A stretch of 64,000 bases of DNA from Myxococcus eversor (lineage in GTDB: Bacteria; Myxococcota; Myxococcia; Myxococcales; Myxococcaceae), in contig NZ_JAAIXY010000016.1 in NCBI RefSeq assembly GCF_010894455.1, forward strand, positions 225,274 to 289,273. The letters run 5' to 3'. This document shows, piece by piece, positions 37,149-45,809 of the stretch. Position 1 is the first letter of the stretch. Every line of letters begins with the position of its first letter. A program made the translations under genes and the position numbers. The notes beneath the pieces were generated by a model. It was not told where the DNA came from. It worked only from the letters and a program-made list of their open reading frames with translations, and made no database searches.

Positions 37149-38267
37149 TCACCGGGTGTCGATGACGAAACGCTCCAGCCGTGTCAGGGCCTCGGGAAGG
37201 CTCGTGCGACCCAACCCCAGACGGAAGTGATTGCCAGGGAAGTCGTAGACGTCACCTGGTAACAACAACACGCCTTCGCGTTGCACGAGCGCATCGGTGA
37301 ACCGGGCCACGTGCTGCTCTCGCAGGAGGCGCGGGAAGGCCACGCTGCCGGCGCGCGGGCGCACCCAGTGGAAGGTGTCCGCGTGGCGCGCGAAGAACGC
37401 GTCCAGCAAGGCCAGGTTCGAGGCGAGCAGCGCGCGGCTTCGCGCCAGCACCCGCTCCTTGGCGCGCAGGGCGATGAGGGCCAGCACCTCGCTGGGGGCG
37501 CTGTTGCAGATGGTGGTGTAGTCCTTGTACGCCATGCACCGGCGCAGCACGTCCTCGTCGCGACAGGCGAGCCACCCCACGCGCAGCCCCGCGAGGCCAA
37601 ACGCCTTGGACATGACGCCCAGGCTGAAGCCGCGCGGTGACAGCTCGACGGCGGCGGGGAGCAGGTCCTTCGCGTCGTGCTCCAGCAGCCGGTACACCTC
37701 GTCGGACAACAGGTAGATGCCGCGCTCCTCGCAGAGCGCGCACAGCGCCTGGAAGGTCTTCAAGTCTGGAAGCGCGCCGGTGGGGTTGTGGGGGAAGTTC
37801 ACGACGATGATTCGCGTCTGGGGCTTGAGCGCGCCGCGCAGGGCGTCCAGGTCCAACGCCCAGCCGGTCTCCTCGCGCAGCGGCAGCAGCGTCACGTCCG
37901 CGCCGGTGGCGCGCGCCACCTCGTGCAGGGACTGATAGCCCGGCCAGGTGACGACGGCATGGTCGCCCGGGCCCAGCAGCACGTTCATCAGGATGAAGAC
38001 GGCCTCCTCCGCGCCAGCGAAGGTCAGCACCTGCTCGGGCGACAGGCCCTGGTAGAGCCCGGCAATCTCCTTGCGCAGCGCGGGCAGACCGGGGGCCTCG
38101 GTGTAGCCGAGCGTCAGCTCCTCCCAGCGGGCCAGGCCGTCCGTGTCGGCGAGAGCCAGCAGTTCCTTCTGCTTCCAGCCCTCGATGTCCGAGGAGCACA
38201 ATGTGTAGGGCGCGGCGAACTCCCAGCGCGCGAAGTACCGCTCCAGTTTGAAGTCAGGGATGCGCAT
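37149..38267 (-). CDS. PLP-dependent class I/II aminotransferase
   Basis: The 372-residue enzyme has fold-type I features: GAEEAVFILMNVLL at the cofactor phosphate site, the NFPHNPTGALPD motif, the PLP-ring Asp in LLSDEVYRLLE, the Schiff-base Lys in GVMSKAFGLAGLRVGWL, and the carboxylate-binding Arg near FRLGLGR. It is closest in style to aspartate/aromatic aminotransferase-like enzymes used in secondary amino-acid metabolism; the substrate cannot be named. The start at 38267 is divergent from the redoxin-like gene. Confidence 0.88.
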   Translation of the reverse strand: MRIPDFKLERYFARWEFAAPYTLCSSDIEGWKQKELLALADTDGLARWEELTLGYTEAPGLPALRKEIAGLYQGLSPEQVLTFAGAEEAVFILMNVLLGPGDHAVVTWPGYQSLHEVARATGADVTLLPLREETGWALDLDALRGALKPQTRIIVVNFPHNPTGALPDLKTFQALCALCEERGIYLLSDEVYRLLEHDAKDLLPAAVELSPRGFSLGVMSKAFGLAGLRVGWLACRDEDVLRRCMAYKDYTTICNSAPSEVLALIALRAKERVLARSRALLASNLALLDAFFARHADTFHWVRPRAGSVAFPRLLREQHVARFTDALVQREGVLLLPGDVYDFPGNHFRLGLGRTSLPEALTRLERFVIDTR

Positions 38268-38379
38268 GAAGCGACTGTCTGCCCTCTTGGGCGCCGTCCG
38301 TCCAGCGCCACCCGCTCCGCGCGCCCTCCTCCGGGCAGGCAGTCGACACCCCGATGCGAGCCCTGGAGGACTCCGCCGG

Positions 38380-38913
38380 ATGCATAGCTTGAAGGGCGAC
38401 CTTCAGACGCAGGCCCTACTCGCCGCGGGAGCCCCTATGCCCACGCCCACGCACGACCTTCACCTCACGCTGTTGGATCCAGATGGAGGGTGGGTCAACG
38501 CCCCCGTCCATGTCTCGGAGCTCGACGAGCTGCCCGTGCTCCTCCACTTCTTCTCCATGGCCTCGGACAGCGGCGCCCAGGACTTCGCGGCGCTCCGGCG
38601 CTTCCTCGCGGAGTTCGGCCCCCGGGGCCTCAAGGTCATCGGCGTGGACGTCACCCACTCCGCCAGGGAGCTGCGCGACACCAACGCGGTGGAGGCCTTC
38701 GCGCGCGAGCACGGCCTCGTCTATCCCATCGCCGTGGATGACGGCTCCATGGCCCAGGTGTACGGCGTGAAGCAGACGCCCGCGTGGCTCGTGTTCGACG
38801 CGGACGGCCTGCTTCGTCACCACTTCATCGGCGAGGACGCGGCCCGTCAGGCGCGCCCCGTGCTGGAGCGCTTCACCCAGTACGACACCTCGGCCAGCGC
38901 TCCCGCGCCCTGA
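38380..38913 (+). CDS. Cysteine-free redoxin/thioredoxin-fold protein
   Basis: The 177-residue protein has an AhpC/TlpA-like thioredoxin fold: LPVLLHFFSMASDSGAQDF stands where the W-C-x-x-C active site should be, GLKVIGVDVTHSARELRDT follows, and KQTPAWLVFDADGLLRHHF supplies the cis-Pro loop. No cysteine is present anywhere in it, so it cannot be a thiol oxidoreductase. Two starts are possible, ATG 38380 (GGAGG 11 bases upstream) and ATG 38437. No signal peptide is seen. It is 27 bases before an SDR gene and probably co-transcribed. Confidence 0.75.
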   Translation: MHSLKGDLQTQALLAAGAPMPTPTHDLHLTLLDPDGGWVNAPVHVSELDELPVLLHFFSMASDSGAQDFAALRRFLAEFGPRGLKVIGVDVTHSARELRDTNAVEAFAREHGLVYPIAVDDGSMAQVYGVKQTPAWLVFDADGLLRHHFIGEDAARQARPVLERFTQYDTSASAPAP

Positions 38914-38940
38914 CGCCCTGCTCCCCTGGAGAATCCTCAC

Positions 38941-39990
38941 ATGGCTGAATGGCGCAAGGACAAGCAGGCCCCTCGCTTCACCCCGGGCACGCTGGCGGCG
39001 GCGGGCATCGGCGCGACGCTCGGGCTGCGCAAGGTGCTGGGGCGGACCCGCTACTCGTTCAACGGGCGCACGGTGCTCATCACCGGGGGTTCACGCGGAC
39101 TGGGGCTGGTGCTCGCCCGCGAGTTGGTGAAGAAGGGCGCGCGCGTGGCCATCTGTGGCCGCGACGAGGCCTCCCTGGAGCGGGCGCGCACGGAACTGGA
39201 GCGCGACGGCGCCCAGGTGTTCGCCGTTCCCTGCGACGTGAGGGACCCGGTGCAGGTGGAGGCCACGGTGAGCGCGGTGCACGAGCGCTGGGGCGCGGTG
39301 GACGTGCTCATCAACAACGCGGGAGTGATAACCGTGGGGCCGCTGGAGTCCATGACGGTGGAGGACTTCCAGGACGCGCTGGACACGCACCTGTGGGGCG
39401 CGCTGTACACGACGCTCGCGGTGCTGCCAGAGATGAAGCAGCGGGGCGAGGGGCGCATCGTCAACATCGCCTCCGTGGGCGGCAAGTTCGGCGTCCCGCA
39501 CCTCACGCCCTACTCCGCCAGCAAGTTCGCGCTGGTGGGCCTGTCGGACGGCCTGCGCGCGGAGCTGCATCAGGACGGAATCCGGGTCACCACCGTGTGC
39601 CCGGGGCTGATGCGCACGGGCAGCCCGCGCAACGCGCGCTTCAAGGGCCGGAACGAGGCGGAGTACGCGTGGTTCGCCGTGGGCGACTCGCTGCCCGGAT
39701 TGACAGTGGGCGCCGAGCGCGCGGCGCGCCTCATCCTGGACGCGTGCCGCCGGGGGGACGCGGAGCTGCTGGTGGGCCTGGCCGCGAAGCTGGGGGCGGT
39801 GAGCCGGGTGCTCGCGCCCGGACTGACGGCGACGCTGCTCGCCTGGGCCAACCGGCTGATGCCCCAGAGCAGCAACCCGGACTCGCACACCGGAGCCCAG
39901 AGCGAGACGCCGCTCACCCGCTCCTGGCTCACGGAGCTGTCACGCCGCGCGGCGGAGCGGAACAACGAGCTGAATGTCCCGCTCCACTAG
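38941..39990 (+). CDS. Short-chain dehydrogenase/reductase
   Basis: A 349-residue SDR with a ~40-residue N-terminal extension containing a possible membrane-associating helix (GTLAAAGIGATLGLRKVLG). The cofactor motif is TGGSRGLG, then NNAG, catalytic Ser (NIASVGG), and YSASK. The C-terminal ~100 residues extend beyond the classical fold and include a hydrophobic helix (GLTATLLAWANRLMP), as in membrane-associated 11-beta-HSD-like SDRs. The substrate is unknown. Confidence 0.88.
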   Translation: MAEWRKDKQAPRFTPGTLAAAGIGATLGLRKVLGRTRYSFNGRTVLITGGSRGLGLVLARELVKKGARVAICGRDEASLERARTELERDGAQVFAVPCDVRDPVQVEATVSAVHERWGAVDVLINNAGVITVGPLESMTVEDFQDALDTHLWGALYTTLAVLPEMKQRGEGRIVNIASVGGKFGVPHLTPYSASKFALVGLSDGLRAELHQDGIRVTTVCPGLMRTGSPRNARFKGRNEAEYAWFAVGDSLPGLTVGAERAARLILDACRRGDAELLVGLAAKLGAVSRVLAPGLTATLLAWANRLMPQSSNPDSHTGAQSETPLTRSWLTELSRRAAERNNELNVPLH

Positions 39991-40002
39991 GCGTGCACGC
40001 GC

Positions 40003-41100
40003 TCAGTCCCGCGCCATCTCCATGGCCCAGTGGCCCCGGTGCTCATACGCCAGGGCCAGTTGCTCGTTCAGGGCGGCAATCATCTTCGTGTTGCCCTCCT
40101 GCTCGTAGCCCTTGAGCGCCTCCTCGCAGCCCGGCACCCGCGCGAGGAACTCCTTGAGCGCGTCCACCGTCAGCGCCTTCACGTACATCCCGTACCCGAG
40201 CTTCTCCAGGTACAGGGCGTTGATGATCTGCTCGAACTGGCCCTCCAGCGGGATGCTGAGCATGGGCTTCTTCAAGTAGACGGCCTCGCTCATCAGCGTG
40301 AAGCCGCCGCTGGCCACCACGCCGCGCGACGTGCGCAAGTCGTCGATGAAGCCCTTCTCGCTGAAGGGCCGGTACGTGAGGTTGCCGTCCACCAGGTCCT
40401 CGGTGAGGTCGCGGCGCAGGCCGTACACCCGGCAGGGGATGCCCGCGGCCTTGAGGATGTCCGGCAGCGCCGTGTTCGTCGTGGACGTCTGGTACACCAG
40501 CAGGTGCTCACCCGGCTCCGACTTCGCCTCGATGATTTCCGGGCGGAGAATCGACGGGGCCAGCGTGGTGCGCCGCTTGCGCGTCGGCGGATAGAAGAAC
40601 GTGGTGACGAGGTAGTGGAAGGCGCCCGGCAGCTTCGCCTTCACAATCGCGCGCGATGTCTCGTAGCTGTCCTCGTACCCGGCCAGGAGCGCGGGCTCGT
40701 GCTGACAGCGGTTGATGACCTGCATGTTGTCCACGCTGATGACCGGCAGCCGGTGCGTCTTCGCGAACAGGTAGCTGAACGTCTCGAAGTCGCTGACGAC
40801 GACGTCCGGCTTGAAGTCATCCACCAGCTCGAAGTACTGGCGCACGTTCTGCGGGAAGCCCTTCACCGCGCCCGTGAGGTTCTGCAACACCGTCTGCCAC
40901 TTCTTCACGGAGTTGCCTTCGTACGCCAGCGTCAGCCCCCAGATGCCGTGCACGTTCTGGAAGCGCTTGGCCAGGTAGTCCTGGGCGCGGCCCGATACGA
41001 CGATGTGGACCTCGTGCTCCTTCGTGAGCGCCTCGAGCAGCACCCGGGAGCGCGTCGCATGGCCCATGCCTTCGCCGACGACACCGTAGAGGATTCGCAT
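40003..41100 (-). CDS. Glycosyltransferase of the MJ1255/VC2487 family
   Basis: A 365-residue GT-B-fold protein starting MRILYGVVGEGMGHATRSRV, whose glycine-rich loop is the hallmark of the MJ1255/VC2487 group (teichoic-acid-linked and UDP-sugar transferases). The nucleotide-sugar side shows GVVASGGFTLMSEAVYLKKP and IPLEGQFEQIINALYLE, equivalent to the GGxGT donor-binding region. It probably builds a cell-surface glycan or glycolipid. It is convergent with the SDR gene, with a 12-base gap. Confidence 0.85.
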   Translation of the reverse strand: MRILYGVVGEGMGHATRSRVLLEALTKEHEVHIVVSGRAQDYLAKRFQNVHGIWGLTLAYEGNSVKKWQTVLQNLTGAVKGFPQNVRQYFELVDDFKPDVVVSDFETFSYLFAKTHRLPVISVDNMQVINRCQHEPALLAGYEDSYETSRAIVKAKLPGAFHYLVTTFFYPPTRKRRTTLAPSILRPEIIEAKSEPGEHLLVYQTSTTNTALPDILKAAGIPCRVYGLRRDLTEDLVDGNLTYRPFSEKGFIDDLRTSRGVVASGGFTLMSEAVYLKKPMLSIPLEGQFEQIINALYLEKLGYGMYVKALTVDALKEFLARVPGCEEALKGYEQEGNTKMIAALNEQLALAYEHRGHWAMEMARD

Positions 41101-41175
41101 GCCCGGAAGCATACGTCGCCTCCCCTGCCCCCGTTGAGCCCGCCCCTCCCCCGCGGCTATAGCTACCCACCCACC

Positions 41176-41469
41176 ATGCCCTCCCCCCCGCCGCCGCCCC
41201 CGAAGCCCTCCCTCCCGCGCGCCGCCGCACTGGGGCTCGCGGGCGGCATGTTCCTGGGGGGCCTCGGGCTGCTCGCCGCCGGCCTCAAGGGCACCTTCGG
41301 CACCCTGGACTGCACCCAGCTCTCCGGCCCCGAGTGCGAGCTGCTCCAGCAGGCCAGCCACGAGATGGGCCGCTTCCAGACGCGCTTCGGCGGCGCGCTG
41401 GTGGCCCTGGCCGCCGCCCTCTTCGTCCTGGTGCGCCGGCGGATGCTTCCCCCTCCCGAAGCACCCTGA
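41176..41469 (+). CDS. Small two-helix membrane protein
   Basis: A 97-residue protein with two hydrophobic helices (ALGLAGGMFLGGLGLLAAGL and FGGALVALAAALFVLVRRR) joined by a loop carrying two Cys (LDCTQLSGPECELL) that could pair on the periplasmic face. The N terminus is a proline run. I do not recognise a family. Confidence 0.55.
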   Translation: MPSPPPPPPKPSLPRAAALGLAGGMFLGGLGLLAAGLKGTFGTLDCTQLSGPECELLQQASHEMGRFQTRFGGALVALAAALFVLVRRRMLPPPEAP

Positions 41470-41571
41470 CGCCCCCGGGCGGCCCCGCCACCCAAGGCCC
41501 CTCCCGCTTCCTCTGCCCGACAGCCGGCCAACCCGAGGGGTTAGCGCATTTGGCGGAGTGACGTAGGAAGG

Positions 41572-41597
41572 CTAATTAATAGTGGCCTGACCATTAG
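41572..41597 (+). promoter_or_regulatory. Possible LysR autoregulatory site
   Basis: CTAAT and ATTAG are inverted copies separated by 16 bases in an A/T-rich patch 20 to 46 bases upstream of the LysR gene start. The T-N11-A style dyad is usual for LysR operators. The stretch stands out because the flanking DNA is G/C-saturated. Confidence 0.35.
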
Positions 41598-41617
41598 GTT
41601 GGGAGTAGGAGCGGCCC

Positions 41618-42523
41618 ATGCAGCTCGAGTCCCTGAAGATGTTCTGTGACGTGGTGGAGACCGGCTCCTTCTCGCGAGCGGCCCAGCTCAACCACGTGAC
41701 TCAGTCGGCGGTCAGCCAGCAGATTCGCGCGCTGGAGAACCGCTATGAGCAGAAGCTCCTGTCGCGCAGTGCCCGGCAGGTGACGCCGACGCCCGCGGGC
41801 GAGCGGCTGTTCCGCGGGTGCAAGGAGATTCTCGCGCGCTTCGCGGAGGTGGAGCAGGAGATTCGCGAGCAGGCCACGGAGGTCGCCGGCACCAGCACCG
41901 TGTCCACCATCTACTCGGTGGGTCTGCACGAGCTGAACGCGGTGCAGAAGCAGTTGCTCAAGGCGCACCCCAAGGTGAACATGCGGCTGAACTACCGCCG
42001 CAATGACCAGGTCTACGACGACGTGATTCTGGGCGCGGCGGAGATTGGCATCGTCGCCTATCCGCAGCCGCGCGCGGGCGTGGACATCCTCCCGTTCCGC
42101 GACGACAAGCTCGCCATCGTCTGCGCCCCCAACCACCCCTTCGCCAGCAAGCAGAAGGTGAGCCTCACCGCGCTGTCCGGTGTGCCCTTCATCGCGTTCG
42201 ACCGCGAGGCGCCCACGCGCAAGGCGTTGGACCGGCTCTTCCGCGAGAAGAACATCGACATCAACCCGGTGATGGAGATGGACAACGTGGAGACCATCAA
42301 GCGGGCGGTGGAGATGGGCCTGGGCGTCGCCATCCTCCCCGTGTCCACGGCGCAGAGCGAGGTGAAGGCCGGCTCGCTGGTGGCCAAGCCCTTCGCCGAA
42401 GGGCCCGTGTCGCGCCCCATCGGCCTGCTCATCCGCAAGGGCAAGTACCTGGACCGCGCCTCGGCGGCGGTGTTGGAGGCGTTCAAGGCCGCCGCCAACC
42501 TGCCGGTCGCCGAGGATACGTAG
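41618..42523 (+). CDS. LysR-family transcriptional regulator
   Basis: A 301-residue LysR regulator: winged HTH at residues 1-65 (MFCDVVETGSFSRAAQLNH, SQSAVSQQIRALE-type helix), a linker helix, then a CysB/CbbR-like two-lobed effector-binding domain (STIYSVGLHELNAVQK, LGVAILPVSTA). It probably binds the dyad upstream of itself. Its neighbours on both sides point elsewhere, so its target operon is not obvious. No effector can be predicted. Confidence 0.92.
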   Translation: MQLESLKMFCDVVETGSFSRAAQLNHVTQSAVSQQIRALENRYEQKLLSRSARQVTPTPAGERLFRGCKEILARFAEVEQEIREQATEVAGTSTVSTIYSVGLHELNAVQKQLLKAHPKVNMRLNYRRNDQVYDDVILGAAEIGIVAYPQPRAGVDILPFRDDKLAIVCAPNHPFASKQKVSLTALSGVPFIAFDREAPTRKALDRLFREKNIDINPVMEMDNVETIKRAVEMGLGVAILPVSTAQSEVKAGSLVAKPFAEGPVSRPIGLLIRKGKYLDRASAAVLEAFKAAANLPVAEDT

Positions 42524-42529
42524 TCGTCG

Positions 42530-43846
42530 CTAGTACATCTTCCGGAGGCGCGCGGCGAAGAACCCGTCGAAGCCCTCCGGACCTGGCAGGGTCCTCAAGT
42601 ACGCCTGGGTGAGCGGCAGCTTGAGGCCCGGCAGCACGGGCGGCTCGGCCGTCCACTCCGGGTGGCTGCGCAGGAACATCTCCACCTGGTCCTGCCCCTC
42701 CTGCGGCTCCAGCGTGCACACCGCGTAGACGAGCAGTCCGCCCGCGGGCACCGCCTCCTGGCAGTTCTCCAGGATTTTCCGCTGGAGCGTGGCCAGCCGG
42801 GAGACGTCCTCCTCCTTGCGGCGGTAGCGCAGCTCCGGGTGTCTGCGCAGCGTGCCCAACCCCGAGCACGGCGCGTCCACCAGCATCGCGTGGAACTCGC
42901 CCCACGCTTCGGGGAAGGGCTCGGTGGCGTCGTGCGCGTAGGCCTTCAGTCGCGACGTCAGGCCCAGGCGCTTCACCTCCGACTCAATCTTGCGCAGCTT
43001 GTGGGCGTGCAGGTCCACGGCGACCACGTCGTGCGACTGCGCCTGGTGACAGGACTTGCCGCCGGGCGCCGCGCAGACGTCGAGCACGCGCGCGTTGTCG
43101 GGGATGGCGCCGTACACGCCGACGAGCTGGGCGGCCTCGTCCTGCACCTGCCACAACCCCTCCGAGTAGCCGTACACGTCCTCGATGCGGCCCACCGGCG
43201 GAAGGATGATGCCCACGGGCGAAATCGTCGCGGCCTTCGCGTCCACGCCCACTTCCTGCAACTGCGTGAGCAACGCGTCGCGCGTCACCTTGGACGTGTT
43301 GGCGCGAATCGCCACGGGCGGGGACTGGTTGTCCGCCACCAGCATGGACTCGGCGCGCTCGCGGCCGAACTGGCGCAGCCAGCGCTCCACCAGCCACTGC
43401 GGATGACTCTCTCGCACGGACAGGTGGTGGGCGATGTCCGTGGGCGAGGGCAGCGGCGGCGCGGGCAGCTCCGCGAGCTTGCGGAGGATGGCGTTGGTGA
43501 AGCCGGCGGCGCGGGCGAGCCCCACTTCCTTCAGGGCCTGCACCGTCTCCGCCACGGCGGCGCGCGCGGGCACACGGGTGTGGAATATCTGGTACGCGCC
43601 GATGCGCAGGGCCGCCAGCACGCGGTCCTCCATGGCCTCCAGCTTGCGGTCGGCGAAGCGGGTGATGGCGTAGTCCAGCGCGAGCTGCCGGCGCGTGGTG
43701 CCGTAGGCGAGCTCCGTGGCGAGCCCCGCGTCACGCGGGTCCTTGGGAGGTGACTCCGACAACATCGTGTCGAGCACCACGTTGAGATAGGCGTCCGTTG
43801 CTCGGACGCGCGCCAGCACGAGGATGGCGAGTGCGCGGGGATTCAT
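42530..43846 (-). CDS. rsmB: 16S rRNA (cytosine-967-C5)-methyltransferase RsmB
   Basis: RsmB (Sun/Fmu) methylates C967 of 16S rRNA using S-adenosylmethionine. The 438-residue protein has a NusB-like N-terminal domain (about 1-145), a PUA-like middle part, and the methyltransferase domain with LDVCAAPGGKSCHQAQS, DAPCSGLGTLRRHPE (motif IV Cys) and LLVYAVCTLEPQE (motif VI nucleophile Cys). Its ATG overlaps the stop of the upstream dehydroquinase-like gene as ATGA. Together with fmt this is the usual def/fmt/rsmB-type translation neighbourhood. Confidence 0.95.
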   Translation of the reverse strand: MNPRALAILVLARVRATDAYLNVVLDTMLSESPPKDPRDAGLATELAYGTTRRQLALDYAITRFADRKLEAMEDRVLAALRIGAYQIFHTRVPARAAVAETVQALKEVGLARAAGFTNAILRKLAELPAPPLPSPTDIAHHLSVRESHPQWLVERWLRQFGRERAESMLVADNQSPPVAIRANTSKVTRDALLTQLQEVGVDAKAATISPVGIILPPVGRIEDVYGYSEGLWQVQDEAAQLVGVYGAIPDNARVLDVCAAPGGKSCHQAQSHDVVAVDLHAHKLRKIESEVKRLGLTSRLKAYAHDATEPFPEAWGEFHAMLVDAPCSGLGTLRRHPELRYRRKEEDVSRLATLQRKILENCQEAVPAGGLLVYAVCTLEPQEGQDQVEMFLRSHPEWTAEPPVLPGLKLPLTQAYLRTLPGPEGFDGFFAARLRKMY

Positions 43847-44796
43847 CCTTCGTCGAGCCGAGTCATCAGGTCCACGAGCTGCTCATCCGAGAGCCTTGTC
43901 GCGGGGAGGTGGGACAGCGTGAGGCGCTGGAGACTGTCTTCCAGCAAGTCCCTCTGACCATTCTCGGCGGGAGCGCCGCCTTGGATGGCCTCGTAGCGCG
44001 AGCGCGCCCAGGTGGACAGCTCAGAAGCAGTGAGCTTTCCGGAGAGCCGGTCCGAAATCTTCTGGCGCACCAGCACCCGCGTGAGCAGGTCCGTCGTCGA
44101 CGCCACCGACTTGGAACCGCGCCCCAGCGTCTTGCCAGATTTGGAGGACTCCGAGTCCTCGGACTTCGCGGCGGCCGGCTTGCGTCCAATCGACTTGCCG
44201 GAGCCCGAAGCGCCCTGCCCCGACGGGAGCGCCAGCGGCTTCGCGGGGACTCGCGCGAGCGCGCTCCCTGTCTCGGTGGCGCCCTTGCGGCCCATCGACT
44301 TCCCCGAAGAGGAGGACGAGGACTTCGCCGCCGCTGGAGCACCGCTCTCCTGCTTGCGGCCCAGGGACTTCTTCGGCTCCGGGGTGCCGGGCGTGAAGAC
44401 GCCGCTGGCGAAGGTGTCCAGCGCTTCCAGGTAGGGCTCGAAGCCGCCGCCGGCGCCGTGCACCTGGAGGACACACGCCTCCCCGACGACGGACTCGCGG
44501 GCCGGGGGACGCAGCAGCACTTCGATGGCGGGCAGGCCCACCACCTCCAGCCCTTCCTTGAGGGCGTACGAGCCGAAGAGGCTCGCGGGGTTGATGAGGA
44601 TGCCCTCCACCGCCTCGCGCTCGGCGGCGAGCGTGTCCAGCAGCACGCCCTCGTGGTTGGACTGGACGATTTTCAGCGTCAGTCCCAGCTCCTTGGCCCG
44701 CGCGCGCAACGCGACATCCAGGTCCGACAACCCACGCGTGCCGTCGCGCACACCCAGCAGATTCAGGTTCGGCCCATGCAACACCAGCAGTCTCAT
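43843..44796 (-). CDS. Type II dehydroquinase-like protein with KSxGRK repeats
   Basis: The first ~140 of 317 residues follow the type II 3-dehydroquinate dehydratase fold: VLHGPNLNLLGVRD, IVQSNHEGVLLDTL, GILINPASL, LPAIEVLLRPPARES. But the flexible-loop Tyr, the Tyr-Thr-His of the NPGGYTHTS strand and the His/Asn of EVHxSN are all changed, so catalysis is unlikely. The following linker carries four copies of K(S/T)xGRx (about residues 142, 165, 200 and 221), in a Ser/Lys-rich region, before a helical C-terminal domain. I infer a recruited pseudoenzyme. The ATG at 44796 has AGGCGG six bases upstream. Confidence 0.7.
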   Translation of the reverse strand: MRLLVLHGPNLNLLGVRDGTRGLSDLDVALRARAKELGLTLKIVQSNHEGVLLDTLAAEREAVEGILINPASLFGSYALKEGLEVVGLPAIEVLLRPPARESVVGEACVLQVHGAGGGFEPYLEALDTFASGVFTPGTPEPKKSLGRKQESGAPAAAKSSSSSSGKSMGRKGATETGSALARVPAKPLALPSGQGASGSGKSIGRKPAAAKSEDSESSKSGKTLGRGSKSVASTTDLLTRVLVRQKISDRLSGKLTASELSTWARSRYEAIQGGAPAENGQRDLLEDSLQRLTLSHLPATRLSDEQLVDLMTRLDEG

Positions 44797-44845
44797 GCCC
44801 ATCCGCCTGTACTCGAAAAAGCGCGTCCCGTCCGCGACATATCCT

Positions 44846-45781
44846 CTACGTGCCGAACGGTTGGCTGCCCACGGCCAGCTTGTGGCCCATGAGGAACTCC
44901 GCCGCCTTCATCACCCGCTTGCCCTCTGGCTGGATGTCCAGCAGCACGAGCGAGCCCTCGCCACATGCCACCTCCAACCCCTCCGGCCCCGACGCCAGCA
45001 CCGTGCCCGGCGTGCCCTGGCCCTCCGCCACGCGCACGCGGTGCACCTTCACCAGCTTGCCCCCCAACGTGGTGAACGCCCCGGGCCATGGCGTGAAGGC
45101 GCGCAGCCGCCGCTCCAGCGCGACGGCGGGACGGGTGAAGTCCAGCTTCCCCTCGTCCTTCTCGATGATGGGCGCCAGCACCATGCCCTCGGAGGGCTGG
45201 GCCACGGGCTTCAGCTCACCACTCAGGTACGCCGGCAGCGACTCGCGCAGCAGCTCTCCGCCCAGCGCCGCGAGCTTCGGGTACATCGTCGCGCTCGTGT
45301 CCTCCGGGCCGATGGGCAGCCGCTTCATCGCGAGCATGGGGCCAGTGTCCAGGCCCTCGTCCATCACCATCAGCGTGACACCTGTCTCCGTGTCACCGTA
45401 GGCAATCGACCATTGAATCGGCGCGGCGCCCCGGAAGCGCGGCAGGAGCGAGCCGTGCACGTTGACGCAGCCCTTCTTGGGCAGGTCGAGGAGGTCCTTG
45501 GGGAGGATGCGGCCGTAGGCCGTCACCACGCACACGTCGGCTTCGAAGCGGCGCAGCTCCTCGGCGAACGGAGGGGTGCGCAGCTTGACGGGCTGGAACA
45601 CGGGCACGCCTCGCGCCAGCGCCAGCTCCTTCACGGGCGGCGCCGTCAGCGTGTTGCCCCGGCCCTTGGGCTTGTCCGGCTGGGTGACGACGGCCACGAC
45701 TTCGCCCAAATCGAAGCAGGCTTCGAGCGAGGACACGGCGAAGTCGGGCGTGCCCATGAAGATGATGCGGGGTCTGCTCAT
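44846..45781 (-). CDS. fmt: Methionyl-tRNA formyltransferase
   Basis: Fmt formylates initiator Met-tRNA using 10-formyl-tetrahydrofolate. The 311-residue protein starts PRIIFMGTPDFAVSSLEA, and has VVTQPDKPKGRG, the catalytic Asn-His-Asp set in NVHGSLLPRFRGAAPIQW and MDEGLDTGPML, and the C-terminal OB-like domain (FTPWPGAFTTL). It lies between the membrane HAMP-like protein and the dehydroquinase-like gene on the same strand. Confidence 0.96.
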   Translation of the reverse strand: MSRPRIIFMGTPDFAVSSLEACFDLGEVVAVVTQPDKPKGRGNTLTAPPVKELALARGVPVFQPVKLRTPPFAEELRRFEADVCVVTAYGRILPKDLLDLPKKGCVNVHGSLLPRFRGAAPIQWSIAYGDTETGVTLMVMDEGLDTGPMLAMKRLPIGPEDTSATMYPKLAALGGELLRESLPAYLSGELKPVAQPSEGMVLAPIIEKDEGKLDFTRPAVALERRLRAFTPWPGAFTTLGGKLVKVHRVRVAEGQGTPGTVLASGPEGLEVACGEGSLVLLDIQPEGKRVMKAAEFLMGHKLAVGSQPFGT

Positions 45782-45809
45782 GGTGTTGCGGTTCTCCTGC
45801 GGCGACGCT

